Assembly: GCA_002790675.1 (NCBI GenBank)
Contig: PFVP01000015.1
Span: 1-18,568, forward strand
DNA from: Candidatus Moranbacteria bacterium CG_4_9_14_3_um_filter_45_14
Lineage (GTDB): Bacteria; Patescibacteriota; Minisyncoccia; Moranbacterales; UBA1568
DNA: 18,568 nucleotides
Direction: 5' to 3'
Shown: positions 12,969-18,568 of the stretch, one piece after another
Numbering within the stretch: the stretch's first letter is position 1
Layout: every line of letters begins with the position of its first letter
Made by a program: the position numbers and the translations under genes
Notes under the pieces: model-generated
Database searches by the model: none
Seen by the model: the letters and a program-made list of their open reading frames with translations, nothing else
Told to the model about the DNA's origin: nothing

Positions 12969-13002
12969 GTTAACTAACCGCTAATTGCTAACTATCAAAT
13001 GT

Positions 13003-13509
13003 ATGATTGAATACGAGTTGTATTATCTCGTCGGTGAATCGAAGGAAAGCGAGTTGCCACGTATCAAGGAAGCTGTCGAGAAGACCGTTGTCTCCGAAGG
13101 TGGTTCATTCCTTGCTCCGGCAACGGAAGAGAAGCGCAAAATGGCGTACCAAGTGAAGAAGGAAAATCGTGGCATCTATATCGCCCGTCGTTTCACGTTG
13201 CCAGACAAGGACGAATTCGAAGCGAGCGGGAAAGAAGAGGCGGCTATTCATCCACTCAGCGTCATCAATCGCTCTCTCCAACTTTCCAAGGATGTTCTGC
13301 GTTTTCTCATCGTTCTGGCGAAAGACCTCCCAGAGTTGAAGGCGATTCCACGGGTGGAACGTCCGAAAGTAGAGAGCCGTGGCGGTCGGTATGAAAAACG
13401 TGGTGCTGTGCGTCCTATGCCTCAAGCGCCTGTCGCCCCGAAAGAAGATATGAAGCCGGTAAGCAATCAACAGATCGATGAACAGCTGAAAGCGAAACTT
13501 GATATATAG
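13003..13509 (+). CDS. rpsF: 30S ribosomal protein S6
   Basis: The N-terminus MIEYELYYLVGESKESELPRI and the EEKRKMAYQVKKENRGIYIARRFTLP strand are typical of S6, which pairs with S18 on the 30S platform. From ATG 13003 the protein has 168 residues, longer than the usual 95-135, owing to a basic and then Pro/Ala-rich C-terminal extension (about 120-168). I reject a TTG start at 12985, because the ATG gives the canonical S6 start. The order rpsF-ssb-rpsR is the widely conserved S6 operon. No Shine-Dalgarno motif precedes it; the leader carries a candidate attenuator. Confidence 0.94.
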   Translation: MIEYELYYLVGESKESELPRIKEAVEKTVVSEGGSFLAPATEEKRKMAYQVKKENRGIYIARRFTLPDKDEFEASGKEEAAIHPLSVINRSLQLSKDVLRFLIVLAKDLPELKAIPRVERPKVESRGGRYEKRGAVRPMPQAPVAPKEDMKPVSNQQIDEQLKAKLDI

Positions 13510-13583
13510 AATAGCCAACAGAGAACAAATAATAGCAAACGAAAAAATAATACGATTCTTAATAAATCATTAACCAAAAGAGT

Positions 13584-14078
13584 ATGAACGTAAACAAAGC
13601 TATTCTAGTTGGACGTCTCACACGAGACCCTGATGTGAGAACGACACCGAATGGTCAATCGGTAGCGACACTCAGTATGGCAACTAATAATTTTTGGACC
13701 GACAAGAGCGGTACCAAGCAAGAGAAGACAGAATTTCACAACGTCGTTCTGTGGGGACGTTTGGCAGAAATCGCCGGGCAATATCTCACCAAAGGACAGG
13801 AATGTTTCGTCGAAGGTCGTTTGCAGACACGAGAATATACGGCCAAAGATGGTTCTCTGAAAAAAATAACCGAAATCGTTGGAGAAACGATGCAACTGGG
13901 TAATCGTGCCCAAGGATCTTCTCAGGGTACTGGAGCGCCACGGAGTACCGCCAGTACAGAGAGGCGGAGCGGAGGCCAGACGAATGCGAATGTTTCCGCA
14001 CCGGTCGAAGAAGAAATCCCTACCATCAATCTCGATGATGAAAAAGATGAAATTCGAATCGAAGATGTCCCATTTTAA
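13584..14078 (+). CDS. ssb: Single-stranded DNA-binding protein
   Basis: The 164-residue protein begins MNVNKAILVGRLTRDPDVRTTPNG, the standard SSB OB-fold start. It continues through TEFHNVVLWGRLAEIAGQYLTKG and VEGRLQTREY to about residue 108. A Gly/Ser/Thr-rich flexible linker follows, and then an acidic tail ending EIRIEDVPF, which matches the conserved SSB tip that docks partner proteins. It coats single-stranded DNA during replication and repair. It lies between rpsF and rpsR, as in most bacteria. The upstream 74 bases are AT-rich without a Shine-Dalgarno site. Confidence 0.96.
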   Translation: MNVNKAILVGRLTRDPDVRTTPNGQSVATLSMATNNFWTDKSGTKQEKTEFHNVVLWGRLAEIAGQYLTKGQECFVEGRLQTREYTAKDGSLKKITEIVGETMQLGNRAQGSSQGTGAPRSTASTERRSGGQTNANVSAPVEEEIPTINLDDEKDEIRIEDVPF

Positions 14079-14180
14079 GAAGATGGAGGATGTCTGATAA
14101 ATAATACGAGATGCAGTATTTTTGAGTATCATATTTCTTTTATCAATTTCTCTTATCTATTATCATTTATCACAAACACT

Positions 14181-14375
14181 ATGGAAGCAGCAATGAGCAA
14201 GAAGCTTGCCAATCTTGATTACAAGGATGCCTATTTTTTGCGTCGTTTCCTCAACTCACAAGGCAAGATGTATCCGCCGAAGAAACACGGACTCTCTGCC
14301 AAAGAACAGCGAGAACTGGCTGTGGCCGTTAAACGAGCCCGTTTTATGGCACTTATTCCTTATGTGATCAAATAA
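14181..14375 (+). CDS. rpsR: 30S ribosomal protein S18
   Basis: The 64-residue product has the S18 core: LDYKDAYFLRRFLNSQGKMYPPKKHGLSAKEQRELAVAVKRARFMALIPYV, matching the conserved YKD..LL.RF....GKI.P...TGLS...QR.L..AIKRAR..ALLPY pattern. S18 binds S6 and 16S rRNA on the 30S platform. It is somewhat shorter than the usual 70-90 residues at the N-terminus. ATG 14181 or ATG 14193 may be the start; both give the full core. efp follows after 15 bases. Confidence 0.94.
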   Translation: MEAAMSKKLANLDYKDAYFLRRFLNSQGKMYPPKKHGLSAKEQRELAVAVKRARFMALIPYVIK

Positions 14376-14390
14376 CATCGATGTGCCTCT

Positions 14391-14948
14391 ATGTTGAATA
14401 TGACTGATATCAAAACAGGAAAGAAAATCATTTGGAATAACGAACCATACGTTGTTTTGGAATATCTGCATTCCAAGATTGGACGAGGTGGCGCGGTTAT
14501 GCGTACGAAATTGAAGAATCTTCTTTCTGGTGTGATCATCGATTATACTTTTCAGGGCGCGGAAAAAGTGGAAGAGACAGAAATCTCGAAATCGCACGCG
14601 CAGTATTTGTATCACGAGGGGGATGATTATCACTTTATGGACACTGTTTCGTTTGATCAATTCTCTCTCTCGAAAGAAGTCCTGGGTGATACGACGATGT
14701 ATCTCGTGGAGGGAACGGAAATATCAGTTCTCAATTGGAATGGACGACCGATCAATGTTGATCCGCCGGTGAAAGTGACCCTCACCGTGACAGATGCTCC
14801 TCCTGGTATCAAAGGCGATACCGCATCAGGCGGTGGCAAGGTAGTGACGCTTGAAACCGGTCTTCAGATAACGGCTCCGCTTTTCATCAAGGTAGATGAT
14901 CGTGTCATCGTGAATACGGAGAAAGGTACATACGTATCGAGAGCGTAG
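14391..14948 (+). CDS. efp: Translation elongation factor P
   Basis: The 185-residue protein has the three-barrel EF-P layout, from MTDIKTGKKIIWNNEPYVVLEY to GLQITAPLFIKVDDRVIVNTEKGTYVSR, which is typical of domain III. EF-P enters the ribosomal E site and relieves stalling at polyproline. The tip loop of domain I reads HSKIGRGGAVMRTK. It has Arg32 where many bacteria have the modified lysine, and Ile in place of the usual Pro. Arg-type EF-Ps in Proteobacteria are rhamnosylated by EarP, but no modification gene is visible here. ATG 14400 is an alternative start. It lies directly after rpsR and before a terminator, so it probably shares the S6 operon. Confidence 0.95.
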   Translation: MLNMTDIKTGKKIIWNNEPYVVLEYLHSKIGRGGAVMRTKLKNLLSGVIIDYTFQGAEKVEETEISKSHAQYLYHEGDDYHFMDTVSFDQFSLSKEVLGDTTMYLVEGTEISVLNWNGRPINVDPPVKVTLTVTDAPPGIKGDTASGGGKVVTLETGLQITAPLFIKVDDRVIVNTEKGTYVSRA

Positions 14949-14964
14949 ATATCATGGAATAGAG

Positions 14965-14994
14965 AAACACTCATCGTATGAGAGAGTGTTTTTT
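14965..14994 (+). terminator. Intrinsic terminator after efp
   Basis: AAACACTC (14965-14972) pairs with GAGTGTTT (14984-14991), followed by further T residues. It ends the rpsF-ssb-rpsR-efp unit. Confidence 0.85.
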
Positions 14995-15028
14995 CTTTGG
15001 GTTGATTGTTCCAGAAAAAGCTTCTAGT

Positions 15029-15066
15029 AAAGCAAAATTATACTGACTTCGGGAGTTGCTTTTTTT
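15029..15066 (+). terminator. Second terminator-like hairpin after efp
   Basis: AAAGCAA (15029-15035) pairs with TTGCTTT (15056-15062), with an inner ACT/AGT stem around a C-TTCG-G tetraloop and T residues to 15066. The 3' strand also forms the -35 of the next promoter. Confidence 0.55.
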
Positions 15067-15084
15067 CAGAGAAACAGGTAAAAT
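15056..15084 (+). promoter_or_regulatory. Promoter P1 upstream of the membrane protein gene and gyrB
   Basis: TTGCTT (15056-15061), a 17-base spacer and TAAAAT (15079-15084) predict a start near 15091, directly before a terminator-like hairpin. Confidence 0.55.
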
Positions 15085-15093
15085 AGAGAGGTG

Positions 15094-15122
15094 AATCTTG
15101 CCTATTGGTTGGCGAGGTTTTT
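15094..15122 (+). terminator. Attenuator-like hairpin in the leader
   Basis: AATCTTGCC (15094-15102) pairs with GGCGAGGTT (15111-15119) around an eight-base loop, followed by TTTAT. It lies a few bases after the predicted start of promoter P1, the same layout as upstream of nusA. Confidence 0.5.
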
Positions 15123-15137
15123 ATAAAGAGTCATTTT

Positions 15138-15166
15138 TTGTTCCTATAAAAAGTATTAAATAATTC
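15138..15166 (+). promoter_or_regulatory. Promoter P2 giving a leaderless transcript
   Basis: TTGTTC (15138-15143), a 17-base spacer and TAATTC (15161-15166) would start transcription at about the ATG at 15173. The match to consensus is moderate. Confidence 0.4.
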
Positions 15167-15172
15167 CAGAAT

Positions 15173-15559
15173 ATGTCATTTCTCGCTTACTTGTGGGGTA
15201 TCCGTCTCTTTACATTTTCGGCTCTCTTGGCGTGGCTCGGTGTGATCATTCTTCTCAATCCTGAGCAGACAGGAATAGTGGGAATAATTATTTTTTTTGT
15301 GAGCCTCCTCGCATTACTGACGGGAAGTTTCACGCTTTTGGTTACGTGGGTTTACCGTAAGGGACTTGGAGACAAAGAAGTAGGACACCATCTCGGTGGA
15401 GCTTTTCGCCAAGCAAGCCTTCTTGCCTTATACGTACTCCTCATCGTTTTTTTTCAGTATGCACAAATTTTGATATGGTGGGATGCGTTGCTTCTTTTCG
15501 GAGCGGTACTCCTCGTAGAGCTTTCGCTGAGACGTTTTTCGAATCATACAGATAAATAG
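15173..15559 (+). CDS. Hypothetical four-helix integral membrane protein
   Basis: This 128-residue protein is mostly hydrophobic, with four likely transmembrane helices (about 7-27, 35-60, 82-98 and 100-116). A short basic, polar loop carrying GLGDKEVGHHLGGAFRQ lies between helices 2 and 3, and the tail is charged. I recognise no named family and assign no function. It precedes gyrB by 34 bases in the same direction and is probably cotranscribed. Two candidate promoters and an attenuator-like hairpin lie upstream, and no Shine-Dalgarno motif precedes the ATG. Confidence 0.8.
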   Translation: MSFLAYLWGIRLFTFSALLAWLGVIILLNPEQTGIVGIIIFFVSLLALLTGSFTLLVTWVYRKGLGDKEVGHHLGGAFRQASLLALYVLLIVFFQYAQILIWWDALLLFGAVLLVELSLRRFSNHTDK

Positions 15560-15593
15560 GAAGTTTAATTTTCCATCAATTGAATTGATACTT

Positions 15594-17648
15594 ATGGCAA
15601 AGAAAATAGAACAAGCGAGTTATGGTGCAAAATCCATCCAGGTTCTCGAGGGGCTTGATCCGGTACGCAAGCGCCCAGGTATGTATATCGGAGGTACATC
15701 TCTCGAAGGATTGCATCACCTCGTCTGGGAAGTCGTGAACAACTCCATCGATGAAGCTATGGCTGGTCACTGTACGGATATTGTTCTCCGTCTCTTGCCG
15801 GACAATTGGGTAGAGGTGAGGGATAACGGTCGTGGTATTCCTGTTGAGATACATCCGCAGACGAAGAAATCGACATTGGAAACTGTGATGACTGTTCTTC
15901 ACGCTGGAGGAAAGTTCGGCGGTGAAGGAGGGTACAAGATTTCAGGAGGTCTGCACGGAGTCGGTGTTTCTGTCGTGAATGCCCTTTCTGTCGTTACGAG
16001 AGTGACGGTGGAGCGTCAGGGGAAGATGTGGATGCAGGAGTACAAACGTGGCAAGCCAGTCGCCGATGTCAAAGCTATTGGTAAGTCCGATACGACGGGT
16101 ACGACGGTCGCTTTTCAGGCTGATCCGGAAATTTTTCCCGAAATAAATTACTCCTGGTTGAAGATTCTCGAATATATCCGTTATCAGGCATTTCTGACGA
16201 AGGGGATCCGGATCGAGGCGGAGGATTGGCGTGAAGTGAAAGAAAAAGGAGAGGAATACAAGGTGAATCGGCACAGTTTTTATTTCGATTCCGGCATCGT
16301 TTCATTTGTGAAGTTTCTCAATCGTAAGAAAGAGGTGAAGAATCAAATACCGGTATACATCGAAAAAACGATGAATGATGTCTATGTGGAAGTGTCGTTT
16401 CAGTTTACCGAAGGTTTCAAAGAACACTTGTTTGCTTTCGCCAACAATATCCTGAATCCAGGCGGAGGGACGCACGTCACCGGTTTCAAGATGGCGCTCA
16501 CGCGTGCGATGAATGAGTACGCCAAGAAAAATAATCTGATCAAGGAAAAAGAAGGAGCATTCACTTCGGAAGATTTGAGTGAGGGTTTGACAGCTGTCAT
16601 TTCTGTCAAACTCGCTAATCCGCAATTCGAGGGACAGACCAAAGACAAGCTCAATAATAATGAAGTGCGTGGAGCAGTATCGCAAGTGACATCTGAAGGA
16701 CTCGGTGAATTTCTCGAGACTCATCCTGCTGATGCTCGGGCGATGATCGACAAGTGTCTACTCACCGTGCGTGCTCGTATCGCCGCACGGGCGGCCAAGG
16801 ACGCTGTCCTCCGTAAAGGTGCACTCGAAGGGATGACCCTTCCGGGGAAACTAGCTGACTGTACGACACGCGATGCCGAACGTTCCGAAGTGTACATCGT
16901 CGAAGGAGATTCGGCAGGTGGTAGTGCTAAACAAGGACGCAATCGCGAGTTTCAGGCTATTCTGCCGTTGCGCGGTAAATTGGTGAACGTCGAAAAGACG
17001 AGTCTCGATAAAGTGGTGAAGTCTGATACGCTCAAACCAATCATCATCGCCCTCGGAGTGGGTATCGGAGAAACGTTTGATATCGCGAAACTGCGCTATG
17101 GAAAAGTGATCATTATGGCTGATGCCGATGTTGATGGTTCACATATTCGGACGCTCCTTCTGACATTCTTTTATCGATATTACGAATCACTCATTCGTGA
17201 TGGGCACATCTACATCGCTCAGCCACCGCTGTACCGTCTCCAAAAAGGGAAAGACGTCCGTTATGCCTATACCGAAGAAGAGAAATTGTTGATCGTGGAA
17301 GAAATGAAAAAAAATGCTCTGGCGAAATCTACTGCCAAAAAAGAGAGGAAGGGGAAGAAAGAAGAGCCGGCAAATGAAGAGGCAGACGTGGTAGTGGTAG
17401 AAAACGAAGGAGAGGCCGAAAATACGGGAGGTATAGCCCTTCAGCGTTACAAAGGTCTTGGAGAAATGAATCCGGAACAGCTGTGGGAAACGACGATGAA
17501 CCCTGACAATCGTGTTATGCTCAAGGTGACCATCGAAGATGCCGAAGCTGCTGATGAATTATTTGATATTCTGATGGGAAGCGAAGTCGAACCGCGTCGT
17601 CACTTCATCCAAACGTATGCCAAAACAGTGAAGAATTTGGATATCTAA
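15594..17648 (+). CDS. gyrB: DNA gyrase subunit B
   Basis: The 684-residue product is a type IIA topoisomerase B subunit. The GHKL ATPase carries Glu46 and Asn50 in WEVVNNSIDEA, DNGRGIP (77-83) and GGLHGVGVSVVNALS (118-132). The transducer domain is followed by the TOPRIM domain, with EGDSAGGSAKQGRNR starting at Glu437 and DADVDGSHIRTLLLTF (Asp510, Asp512). The C-terminal end has QRYKGLGEMNPEQLWETTM. With GyrA it supercoils DNA using ATP. A Lys/Glu-rich, apparently disordered insertion (about 572-612) sits between LLIVEEM and the RYKGLGEMN block and accounts for the extra length. ParE is the alternative; GyrB is preferred as the usual sole copy in small genomes. ATG 15594 is preferred over an upstream in-frame TTG at 15585. 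Confidence 0.94.
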   Translation: MAKKIEQASYGAKSIQVLEGLDPVRKRPGMYIGGTSLEGLHHLVWEVVNNSIDEAMAGHCTDIVLRLLPDNWVEVRDNGRGIPVEIHPQTKKSTLETVMTVLHAGGKFGGEGGYKISGGLHGVGVSVVNALSVVTRVTVERQGKMWMQEYKRGKPVADVKAIGKSDTTGTTVAFQADPEIFPEINYSWLKILEYIRYQAFLTKGIRIEAEDWREVKEKGEEYKVNRHSFYFDSGIVSFVKFLNRKKEVKNQIPVYIEKTMNDVYVEVSFQFTEGFKEHLFAFANNILNPGGGTHVTGFKMALTRAMNEYAKKNNLIKEKEGAFTSEDLSEGLTAVISVKLANPQFEGQTKDKLNNNEVRGAVSQVTSEGLGEFLETHPADARAMIDKCLLTVRARIAARAAKDAVLRKGALEGMTLPGKLADCTTRDAERSEVYIVEGDSAGGSAKQGRNREFQAILPLRGKLVNVEKTSLDKVVKSDTLKPIIIALGVGIGETFDIAKLRYGKVIIMADADVDGSHIRTLLLTFFYRYYESLIRDGHIYIAQPPLYRLQKGKDVRYAYTEEEKLLIVEEMKKNALAKSTAKKERKGKKEEPANEEADVVVVENEGEAENTGGIALQRYKGLGEMNPEQLWETTMNPDNRVMLKVTIEDAEAADELFDILMGSEVEPRRHFIQTYAKTVKNLDI

Positions 17649-17708
17649 GTAGAAGATGCTTGACGCAGGATACGTGACGGAAGAGGGGAGAAGAGAGAAA
17701 TGAGGAAC

Positions 17709-17747
17709 AAAAAACGCCCCGTCGATCGGATCGGATAGGGCGTTTTT
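17709..17747. terminator. Bidirectional terminator between gyrB and the DUF5679 gene
   Basis: ACGCCC (17714-17719) pairs with GGGCGT (17738-17743), flanked by an A-run and a T-run that make it work on both strands. The two genes converge on it. Confidence 0.88.
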
Positions 17748-17764
17748 ACTTTTGAAAACTGATA

Positions 17765-17932
17765 CTATTTCTTGTTACCAAGAATCTTGAACATTTTCGT
17801 GCCACAGACGGTGCAGATGCCTTTCATTGCCTTGCGACCATTCTTCATCTCTACCTCTTCTATATCCTTCATTTCTCTTTTTTCCTTGCACTTCATACAA
17901 TGTCCTGTCTCTGCTACGATTTCGTCAGCCAT
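17765..17932 (-). CDS. Small zinc-ribbon protein, DUF5679 type
   Basis: The minus-strand frame gives 55 residues starting MADEIVAETGHCMKCKEKREM and ending ILGNKK. Two CxxC pairs (Cys12/Cys15 and Cys40/Cys43) form a zinc ribbon, separated by the KNGRKAMKG stretch that is characteristic of DUF5679. This domain is common as a tiny stand-alone protein in CPR bacteria and also occurs at the end of some topoisomerases. Its role is unknown; nucleic acid binding is plausible. It has its own promoter at 17967-17994 and converges with gyrB on a shared terminator. No Shine-Dalgarno motif precedes the ATG. Confidence 0.85.
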   Translation of the reverse strand: MADEIVAETGHCMKCKEKREMKDIEEVEMKNGRKAMKGICTVCGTKMFKILGNKK

Positions 17933-17966
17933 AAAATATGTCTATTAACGAGTTACTGCTTCTTGT

Positions 17967-17994
17967 AGTATACACGCTTCAGAGAAATTATCAA
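17967..17994 (-). promoter_or_regulatory. Promoter of the DUF5679 gene
   Basis: On the minus strand, TTGATA (17994-17989), a 16-base spacer and TATACT (17972-17967) fit sigma70. Transcription would start near 17960, leaving a leader of about 28 bases. Confidence 0.6.
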
Positions 17995-18048
17995 CCCTGT
18001 TAGAATATCTATTCTAATGGGGCTTGCAGTACTTTTCTCTAACGGGGT
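17995..18048. repeat. Inverted and direct TCTAAYGGGG motifs with a 12-pair hairpin
   Basis: CCCTGTTAGAAT (17995-18006) pairs with ATTCTAATGGGG (18011-18022) around ATCT, with two wobble pairs. The arm motif recurs as TCTAACGGGG at about 18039-18048. Three related copies in 54 bases, one inverted, suggest repeat-element ends or protein-binding sites. Confidence 0.55.
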
Positions 18049-18080
18049 CAACCTTGATGCTTTGATTCGTGCTTGACCCC
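18043..18080. repeat. GGGGTCAA/TTGACCCC inverted repeat
   Basis: GGGGTCAA at about 18044-18051 pairs with TTGACCCC at 18073-18080. It partly overlaps the left arm of the larger inverted repeat that follows. Confidence 0.5.
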
Positions 18081-18193
18081 CACACCAATTGAGCTTCATC
18101 TTCAGAGAGATATGTTGTTCTCAGTAAAAGTCCTTTAAGTAGGGATTGAGTACATTGTTTTTTTTCGCACTCAAGCTCAATTGGTGTGGGGGT
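18076..18193. mobile_element. 118-bp MITE-like element with perfect 21-bp terminal inverted repeats
   Basis: The left arm 18076-18096 (ACCCCCACACCAATTGAG plus CTT) is the exact reverse complement of the right arm 18173-18193. The 76-base interior has no gene but holds a nested TTGAGT/ACTCAA pair. No clear target duplication flanks it. A non-autonomous transposon remnant is the best guess, and a structured RNA is the alternative. No transposase is present in the window. Confidence 0.5.
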
Positions 18194-18267
18194 TGACCGA
18201 GACCTCTCTCTATGGTAAGCTACCAACACTCAAGAGAGAATCGAGCTGATGTTTTTTCGAAAGATTG

Positions 18268-18297
18268 TTGCTTTCGGGAGATATAAAGAGGTATACT
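18268..18297 (+). promoter_or_regulatory. Promoter of the last gene, positioned for a leaderless mRNA
   Basis: TTGCTT (18268-18273), an 18-base spacer and TATACT (18292-18297) place the start of transcription at or next to the ATG at 18304. Confidence 0.6.
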
Positions 18298-18303
18298 CGT
18301 TCT

Positions 18304-18568
18304 ATGAAAATGCCACTCGAGAATTTGCAAGCGATCATTCGTTGTCCGGTGTGTAACAAGAAATACCGGCCAGCCAAGATGCTCGTGCTTGATGAAGACG
18401 AAAAGCGTACGACACTTCATCTCTCCTGTACGGACTGCGGAGCATCATCGATGGTGTTTGTCTCTTTGGGGCAATTCGGTGTTGTGAGCCTGGGCATACT
18501 GACCGATCTCGAGCAAAGTGAGGCGCGTAGGGTTTTCTTCGGCCAAGCGGTTTCGTCGGATCAGGTCA
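18304..18568 (+). CDS. Zinc-ribbon protein conserved in CPR bacteria (3'-truncated by window edge)
   Basis: Eighty-eight residues are visible from ATG 18304 to the window end. Two CxxC pairs (Cys14/Cys17 in IIRCPVCNKKY and Cys42/Cys45 in LSCTDCGAS) make a zinc ribbon. After it come hydrophobic strands (MVFVSLGQFGVVSLGIL) and a charged helix TDLEQSEARRVFFG. It resembles hypothetical proteins that I associate with CPR genomes, but no function is known to me. Its promoter sits so close that the mRNA should be leaderless. It is not related in sequence to the neighbouring DUF5679 protein beyond sharing a two-CxxC ribbon. Confidence 0.75.
   Translation, partial: MKMPLENLQAIIRCPVCNKKYRPAKMLVLDEDEKRTTLHLSCTDCGASSMVFVSLGQFGVVSLGILTDLEQSEARRVFFGQAVSSDQV

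Noticed and set aside
18014..18229. 71-residue minus-strand frame across the inverted repeats
   Set aside because: It is built from the repeat arms and has no transposase motif; treated as a by-product of the repeat.
1..18568. CRISPR array or defence island
   Set aside because: No regularly spaced direct repeats and no cas-like or known defence genes were seen.

Overview
The window looks like chromosomal DNA of a Candidate Phyla Radiation (Patescibacteria) bacterium, probably a Parcubacteria- or Moranbacteria-like lineage. This is inferred from compact housekeeping genes, small CPR-type zinc-ribbon proteins at the right end, tRNA genes without an encoded CCA, very few Shine-Dalgarno sequences, and short palindromic repeats between genes. 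TGA is used as a stop (for example at 471 and 1193), so the UGA-Gly code of Gracilibacteria/Absconditabacteria does not apply. No rRNA gene, CRISPR array, prophage or complete transposase is visible.

Layout, left to right. (1) 1-1713: a stop-start overlapping set: the 3' end of a SpoU/TrmH rRNA/tRNA methyltransferase, a HAD phosphatase, a 40-residue membrane-type small protein and a VanZ-like protein. (2) 1714-2151: a gene-free stretch with a palindromic repeat, then a strong promoter followed at once by a terminator-like hairpin before nusA. (3) 2152-6003: nusA, ppa (inorganic pyrophosphatase), tig (trigger factor) and clpP, closed by a bidirectional terminator. (4) 6162-7727: gpmI on the minus strand. 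(5) 8021-10128: rny (RNase Y) and an HU-family gene with a long structured leader. (6) 10129-12270: a broken tRNA-Pro copy, an intact tRNA-Pro(TGG), yvcK starting two bases after that tRNA, and a flavodoxin/ferredoxin-reductase-like oxidoreductase. (7) 12252-12811: a mosaic of three tRNA-Gly copies or pieces, palindromic inserts and a GIY-YIG nuclease gene that runs into the intact tRNA-Gly(TCC). (8) 12828-14948: a structured leader with terminator, then rpsF-ssb-rpsR-efp. (9) 15056-17648: a leader, a four-helix membrane protein and gyrB. (10) 17709 to the end: a terminator, a minus-strand DUF5679-type zinc ribbon, a nest of inverted repeats and the start of a second zinc-ribbon protein.

Most genes serve core information processing: transcription (nusA), RNA decay (rny), translation (rpsF, rpsR, efp, tRNAs), protein folding and turnover (tig, clpP), replication and topology (ssb, gyrB, HU) and central metabolism (ppa, gpmI, yvcK).

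The least ordinary part is 10192-12811. Short GC-rich hairpin elements sit inside tRNA-derived sequence: one in the T-loop of a dead tRNA-Pro copy, and one in the anticodon loop of two dead tRNA-Gly copies. A small GIY-YIG gene is flanked by 54-bp direct repeats made of tRNA-Gly plus palindrome. It takes its ribosome-binding site from one tRNA fragment and its last codons from the intact tRNA-Gly, and a second GIY-YIG tail lies upstream. This resembles a tRNA-Gly-associated homing or mobile cassette; that reading is an inference from sequence layout. A second theme is start codons placed at or a few bases after the predicted transcription start or tRNA processing site, which suggests leaderless translation.
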